In this document: piece after piece, positions 5,689 through 9,134 of the stretch | Position numbering within the stretch: position 1 is the first letter of the stretch | Layout: every line of letters starts with the position of its first letter | From: SAR202 cluster bacterium | GTDB lineage: Bacteria > Chloroflexota > Dehalococcoidia > UBA3495 | Assembly (NCBI GenBank): GCA_009392775.1 | Contig: VFFT01000059.1 | Span: forward strand, 1 to 9,134 | Direction of reading: 5' to 3' | Length of the DNA stretch: 9,134 nt | Position numbers and translations under genes: made by a program | Notes under the pieces: generated by a model | Database searches by the model: none | What the model saw: the letters and a program-made list of their open reading frames with translations, nothing else | Told to the model about the DNA's origin: nothing

Positions 5689-6924
5689 ATGGCAGATAAT
5701 GATACGCAAAGACAATTGCCGCTTCATGGACTTAGAGTTCTTGACGCCACTCATATTGTAGCGGGTCCGTTTTGCTCACTAATACTAGCTGACATGGGAG
5801 CTGAAGTTATAAAGATAGAACGCCCTTTGTCAGGCGATCTAGTACGAGGGCGTGGCCCATTTATAAAAAATGAGAAGGGAGACGAGGTAAGCTCCAGATA
5901 TCTTGGTATAAATCGCAACAAAAAGAGTGTGACATTAGACTTACGGAATACCAAATGCAAAGAAGCGTTTGAAAATTTGGTGAGAAATTCAGATATTTTG
6001 ATCGACAATTGGGGTCCTGGGGCATTTGAAAGACTCGGATTGGGATACAAACACCTTAATAAGATAAATCCTCGGCTAATTTACGCGAGCATAACCGGAT
6101 ACGGAGATGAAGAAACTAGACGTGGCCCGTATTCTTCCTGGCCTGCCAATAATTTAAGTATACAAGGAATGTCTGGGTGGATGGAAATGACCGGCGATCC
6201 GGACGGAGCCCCTCAAAGTGTAGGAGATAATGTGGGAGACTCAGTGCCAGGAGTATGGACAGCATTAGGGATAATGATGGCATTGGAATCAAGAAATAAA
6301 ACCGGACTAGGCCAACTCGTGGATATGTCTATGTACGATTGCATGGTGTCTCATATAGTCAGCAACATGAATTCATACCAAGCCACAAAGACCAATCCAG
6401 GAAGGTCCCGTGCTAGGCTGGTTTCAGCGGGAATGCCATTCAAAGCAAAAGATGGTTATGTAGTAATGGCTGGAGCGCGTTCCGAAGAGCGATTACGTGC
6501 AATGTGGGAAATGATAGGAAGAGAGGATTTAGCAAACGACCCTGAGTATATAGGTCGTAATCCTGACGGAGATTTCTATTTCCAGCATGTTATACCCGCC
6601 ATTGAAGAATGGTCCGAACTACTTCCAAAATGGGAAGTAGCTGCCAAACTCACAGAAATTGGATTTTCCATGGGAGTAGCCCAAACTGTCTCTGATCTAG
6701 CCGATTGCGAGCACTTAAGAGCAAGACACATGTTTGTCGAAACTGACGACAGTATAGGCGGTAAGTTTACTTCACTAAGAACTCCTATCTGGCTAACTGA
6801 ATGCGAGGACATAGACAACCGAACTCCTCCGATATTAGGCCAAAACAATAGAGAGATATTGACTAGTCTAGGGGGGCTAACAACGTCTGAATTAGATTTT
6901 CTGGTAAGTGAAGGGGCAGTGTAG
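5689..6924 (+). CDS. CaiB/BaiF family (family III) CoA-transferase (411 aa)
   Basis: Enzymes of this family move CoA between a CoA-thioester and a carboxylic acid in the cytoplasm, through an enzyme-bound acyl-aspartate. Seen: the N-terminal CoA-binding signature LHGLRVLDATHIVAGP (12-27) and LILADMGAEVIKIERP (31-46); NRNKKSVTLDLR (75-86); LIDNWGPGAFERLG (104-117); LIYASITGYG (130-139); and the active-site region VGDSVPG with Asp184, which aligns with Asp169 of formyl-CoA transferase. KTGLGQLVDMSMYD follows at 204-217, and the C-terminal part has LGQNNREIL (383-391). Length is usual for transferases and longer than the alpha-methylacyl-CoA racemase branch. The start ATG has GAGGTGA 4 nt upstream (5678-5684). 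It ends in TAG followed directly by TAA. Acyl donor and acceptor cannot be read from sequence; oxalate, succinate, carnitine-like or branched acids are all possible. The upstream carrier may import its acid substrate (inference). Confidence 0.92.
   Translation: MADNDTQRQLPLHGLRVLDATHIVAGPFCSLILADMGAEVIKIERPLSGDLVRGRGPFIKNEKGDEVSSRYLGINRNKKSVTLDLRNTKCKEAFENLVRNSDILIDNWGPGAFERLGLGYKHLNKINPRLIYASITGYGDEETRRGPYSSWPANNLSIQGMSGWMEMTGDPDGAPQSVGDNVGDSVPGVWTALGIMMALESRNKTGLGQLVDMSMYDCMVSHIVSNMNSYQATKTNPGRSRARLVSAGMPFKAKDGYVVMAGARSEERLRAMWEMIGREDLANDPEYIGRNPDGDFYFQHVIPAIEEWSELLPKWEVAAKLTEIGFSMGVAQTVSDLADCEHLRARHMFVETDDSIGGKFTSLRTPIWLTECEDIDNRTPPILGQNNREILTSLGGLTTSELDFLVSEGAV
6619..6640 (+). repeat. Hairpin-forming inverted repeat inside the CoA-transferase gene
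   Basis: CTACTTCC (6619-6626) and GGAAGTAG (6633-6640) are perfect complements around a 6-nt loop. No U-run follows, so it does not look like a terminator. It may be chance within coding sequence. Confidence 0.45.
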
Positions 6925-6950
6925 TAATACCCTTGTCACGTATGCAGAAA

Positions 6951-7823
6951 TTACATCCATTGATTAGGGGAAGACGCTAACCCATCGAACCCCATATCAT
7001 TACAGAGTTCCCCATATTCTGACCTGTTTGCGCCCACCCATTTGAGATCGTCTATTGACTCTAATATCGGGACATCGACACAAAGCGTAGCAAGTTCTCG
7101 ATACAAGAATGCATCAGTTTTATGAATCACCAAATTTTCTGCAACGGTTTTAGCTCCTCTTACTTCTACATCCCAGAGTAAATGAGATTCTGGGATTGCT
7201 TCTATGTGCGTATATCTCTTTAAAACAGTCGAAGCCGTTTTAGCTCCCCACTTAGGGATGCCAGGTATTCCGTCAGCAGCATCTCCCACTAAAGCGAGGT
7301 AATCAGGAATGCTATCTGGCAAAACACCAAACTTGTCCTTCACACCTTCTTCATCGATTGTTATTCGTCGTCGTCTATCGAGAAGAACCACTCTGGTTCC
7401 TATTACCATCTGCGCCAAGTCCTTGTCAGGGGAACATATTATTATTTGCTCCACATCAGACATGTCTCGCCACTGATGAACTGCACTCGCTATAGCATCA
7501 TCAGCCTCAAACTCCTCCATAGGCCAAACCACCACGCCTAAAGCCCTCGCAGCTCGCTCAGCTAAAGCAAATTGATTCTTAATATCTTCTGGCATACCAT
7601 CAGAAGTCTTATATCCAGAAAACATCTTATTACGGAAAGATTCAACAACACTGTCGAACGCACATCCAACATGAGTTACGTCGTCCTGTCTTAAGAGGCT
7701 TAATAGCGTCTGAACTAACCCTCTAACAGCACCGACTTCTGTCCCGTCTGGTGATAACACGCTTGGCACTCCATAGTAAGCGCGAAACAGTTCATACGTC
7801 CCATCAACCAAGTGAATCTTCAT
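6951..7823 (-). CDS. Standalone 5'-3' exonuclease / flap endonuclease, DNA polymerase I N-terminal-like (290 aa)
   Basis: A structure-specific nuclease of the FEN/PIN fold that would remove RNA primers or 5' flaps during DNA replication and repair. Seen in order: Asp7 (HLVDGTY), Asp57 (CAFDS), Arg64 and Lys72 (the R...YK region before MPEDI), Glu106-Asp108-Asp109 (EFEADDAI), Asp133 and Asp135 (SPDKDL), Asp181 and Asp184 (VGDAADGIPGIP). These are the two-metal ligands of the Pol I 5'-nuclease, and all are present, so it should be active. The helix-3-turn-helix DNA-binding part follows as GIPGIPKWGAKTA (185-197). There is no polymerase domain; the protein stops at 290 aa. The start ATG at 7823 lies 5 nt past the aminotransferase stop, with GGAAGG 12 nt upstream, which is rather far, so translation may rely on coupling. 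Similar stand-alone proteins include B. subtilis YpcP and E. coli Xni. Being complete, it is not a broken polA. Confidence 0.9.
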   Translation of the reverse strand: MKIHLVDGTYELFRAYYGVPSVLSPDGTEVGAVRGLVQTLLSLLRQDDVTHVGCAFDSVVESFRNKMFSGYKTSDGMPEDIKNQFALAERAARALGVVVWPMEEFEADDAIASAVHQWRDMSDVEQIIICSPDKDLAQMVIGTRVVLLDRRRRITIDEEGVKDKFGVLPDSIPDYLALVGDAADGIPGIPKWGAKTASTVLKRYTHIEAIPESHLLWDVEVRGAKTVAENLVIHKTDAFLYRELATLCVDVPILESIDDLKWVGANRSEYGELCNDMGFDGLASSPNQWM

Positions 7824-7828
7824 CTATG

Positions 7829-9004
7829 TTAGAGGCCTTCCAAAACGCGGGCGATCCGTTGTGCTCCTTCAAGAACTCTCTCAGCAGGAGACCGCATCAG
7901 CGCGATGCGAAAATGATTCTCACCTGCCAATCCAAATCCAACTCCTGGAGTCACCACCACCCCTTCTTCATCCACAAGGAGCTCGGACAATTCAGTCGAT
8001 GGGATAGGCGCATCATATCTGGGAAACATGAATGTCGCTCCTTGAGGCAGGGGGCACGTTACCCCAGAAACAGAATTCATCAATCTAGCTACTTCAGTAC
8101 GTAGCATGTCACACTCATCTCTCCACACGGGGATATGATCTTGAGGACCCTGCAGAGCCTGAGCTCCTGCAACTTGTATGAACGGAGATACGAAACTCGC
8201 TGTATGTTCATGCATACTTATCAGAGGACTTATTAACTCGCTAGGCCCCACGATACACCCGAGCCGCCAGCCGGCCATAGCATATGCTTTGGTGAAGGTA
8301 TAACTCGTAAGAGTTCTGTTCCACATACCTGGCAATGATGCCAATGTTATATGCACATTATTGTCATAAATGAAGTATTCGTAAGTCTCATCGCATAAAG
8401 CCAAAAGATCGTGTTCTTGGCACACTCTAGCAACGTCTTCTAATTCCTGCTTCGTATACACCCTACCAGTCGGATTATTAGGGTTATTTATTACAATCAT
8501 TTTCGATTGATCTGTAACACTTTTCTTCAACTGATCGTAAGTGATCATATATTCTTCTTCTTCACTAAGTGCAACAGTAATCGCATTTCCCTCTGATAAT
8601 TCCACTTGCTGCCTGAAACTAACCCAAGTGGGTTCTATGATAAGCACATCGTCTCCTTGCCCAACAAAGGCATTGATTGATTCATAGAGACCCATTTTGC
8701 TACCAGGCGTAACTATCACTTCAGTATCGGCATCAATATCAAGATTATTGTAAGTGTGAAGTTTGTCTGCCAATGCCTGTTTGAACTCGGGGATACCACT
8801 TGAAGAACTTATATTCGTGAGCCCCGCTTCCAAAGCCGCTACACCAGCCCTAATAATATGATCGGGAGTGACATGATGAGGGCTAGACTGACTAAGATCG
8901 ATAATATCTTTTCCTAGTCTAGCTTGCTGACGAGCTTTTTCACCTGCTGCTAAGGTGGCAGGAGGTTGAACCCGAGTTACACGTGAAGCCGGTTCTATTG
9001 ACAT
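7829..9004 (-). CDS. Pyridoxal-phosphate aminotransferase, class I/II (fold type I), divergent active-site edge (391 aa)
   Basis: A cytoplasmic PLP enzyme expected to move an amino group between an amino acid and a 2-oxoacid. Seen: Trp127 stacking position (EPTWVSF), NNPNNPTG with Asn177, CDETYEY with Asp205 and Tyr208, Schiff-base Lys239 in TFTKAYAMAGWRLG with Arg247, and carboxylate-binding Arg366 (NHFRIALMRS). Two normally conserved places differ. The substrate-side LSxGxPD motif reads LSQSSPHH (37-44). The Tyr that binds the partner subunit's PLP phosphate (Tyr70 in E. coli AspAT, in the xYxxxxG context) appears to be Ile65 (TNISSSSG). Length is normal. The start ATG has GGGAG 7 nt upstream (9012-9016). 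It is first in a two-gene unit with the exonuclease. Substrate is unknown; an aspartate/aromatic-type or a C-S lyase-type activity is possible. Confidence 0.9.
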   Translation of the reverse strand: MSIEPASRVTRVQPPATLAAGEKARQQARLGKDIIDLSQSSPHHVTPDHIIRAGVAALEAGLTNISSSSGIPEFKQALADKLHTYNNLDIDADTEVIVTPGSKMGLYESINAFVGQGDDVLIIEPTWVSFRQQVELSEGNAITVALSEEEEYMITYDQLKKSVTDQSKMIVINNPNNPTGRVYTKQELEDVARVCQEHDLLALCDETYEYFIYDNNVHITLASLPGMWNRTLTSYTFTKAYAMAGWRLGCIVGPSELISPLISMHEHTASFVSPFIQVAGAQALQGPQDHIPVWRDECDMLRTEVARLMNSVSGVTCPLPQGATFMFPRYDAPIPSTELSELLVDEEGVVVTPGVGFGLAGENHFRIALMRSPAERVLEGAQRIARVLEGL

Positions 9005-9134
9005 ACAAGTACTCCCATATAGAAATTATCTGGAGTCTACCATAATTTACCCGGCATAATTGCGACTAATACTATTTAATGGCACAATCATCGATAATCT
9101 TCGGACTCTCAAAGAGTATCTAATCCAGATAACG
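9005..9134. other. Upstream region of the aminotransferase gene, with a 7-bp inverted repeat
   Basis: This 130-nt stretch has no recognisable gene. On the minus strand it should carry the promoter for the aminotransferase-exonuclease pair, but I see no convincing -35/-10 pair. AAATTAT (9023-9029) and ATAATTT (9042-9048) form a perfect inverted repeat around 12 nt, about 20-45 nt before the start codon, where a regulator could act. Confidence 0.45.

Noticed and set aside
5751..6050. Minus-strand open frame inside the CoA-transferase gene
   Set aside because: Covers the conserved CoA-binding region of the sense gene; its translation has no family features.
7751..8104. Plus-strand open frame across the aminotransferase-exonuclease junction
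   Set aside because: Antisense to two well-supported genes, with no recognisable domain.
6951..9004. The nuclease-aminotransferase pair as a defence system
   Set aside because: The nuclease is an ordinary Pol I-type flap endonuclease, and no partner typical of defence loci (helicase, sensor, toxin or mobile element) is nearby.
9005..9134. Promoter for the aminotransferase gene
   Set aside because: Several AT-rich hexamers can be paired loosely (for example TAGACT near 9036), but none has a matching -35 at 16-18 nt, so no site is claimed.
1..9134. tRNA, rRNA, CRISPR array, insertion sequence or riboswitch
   Set aside because: Looked for cloverleaf-like arms, regularly spaced repeats, transposase motifs and conserved leader folds in all gaps; nothing recognisable was found.

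Overview
This is a bacterial chromosomal window with tightly packed genes, short gaps, good Shine-Dalgarno sites and a GC content that looks to be in the mid-40s percent by eye. Nothing in it is phage, plasmid, IS or CRISPR. A peptide importer, a UMF1-type MFS carrier and a CaiB/BaiF CoA-transferase side by side would fit a heterotrophic, organic-acid-using bacterium. A free-living Chloroflexota-like lineage is one guess, but the sequence alone does not settle the taxon.

Layout. (1) Positions 32-94 hold a perfect 30-bp inverted repeat with A6/T6 tracts, which should end transcription in both directions. (2) Positions 143-4034, minus strand, hold a four-gene ABC importer operon transcribed oppB-oppC-oppD-oppF (two permeases, two ATPases) that runs into that terminator. 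No substrate-binding protein gene is present. (3) Positions 4035-4335 are a 301-nt divergent control region rich in short palindromes. (4) On the plus strand, 4336-5598 is a UMF1/Atg22-like MFS transporter. Next, at 5689-6924, is a CaiB/BaiF (family III) CoA-transferase with its own good sigma70-type promoter. (5) On the minus strand, 9004-7829 is a class I/II PLP aminotransferase, followed 5 nt later by a standalone 5'-3' exonuclease/flap endonuclease (7823-6951). This pair converges tail-to-tail on the CoA-transferase with 26 nt between stop codons and no visible terminator.

How the genes may work together. The Opp proteins form one membrane complex: OppB and OppC make the channel, and OppD and OppF power it. 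Both ATPases carry the same C-X5-C-X6-C-X20-C cysteine quartet, expected to hold a [4Fe-4S] cluster. Peptide import, a secondary carrier, CoA-transfer onto an organic acid and an aminotransferase could all serve amino-acid or organic-acid use, but that link rests only on neighbourhood. The exonuclease is a DNA-metabolism protein that appears simply to share a transcript with the aminotransferase.

I found no clear new multi-gene system. The points most worth a second look are the substitutions at normally conserved active-site positions of the aminotransferase, the matched Fe-S cysteine quartets in the ATPases, the missing binding protein, the unusually long perfect palindrome of the terminator, and the palindrome cluster in the divergent promoter region.
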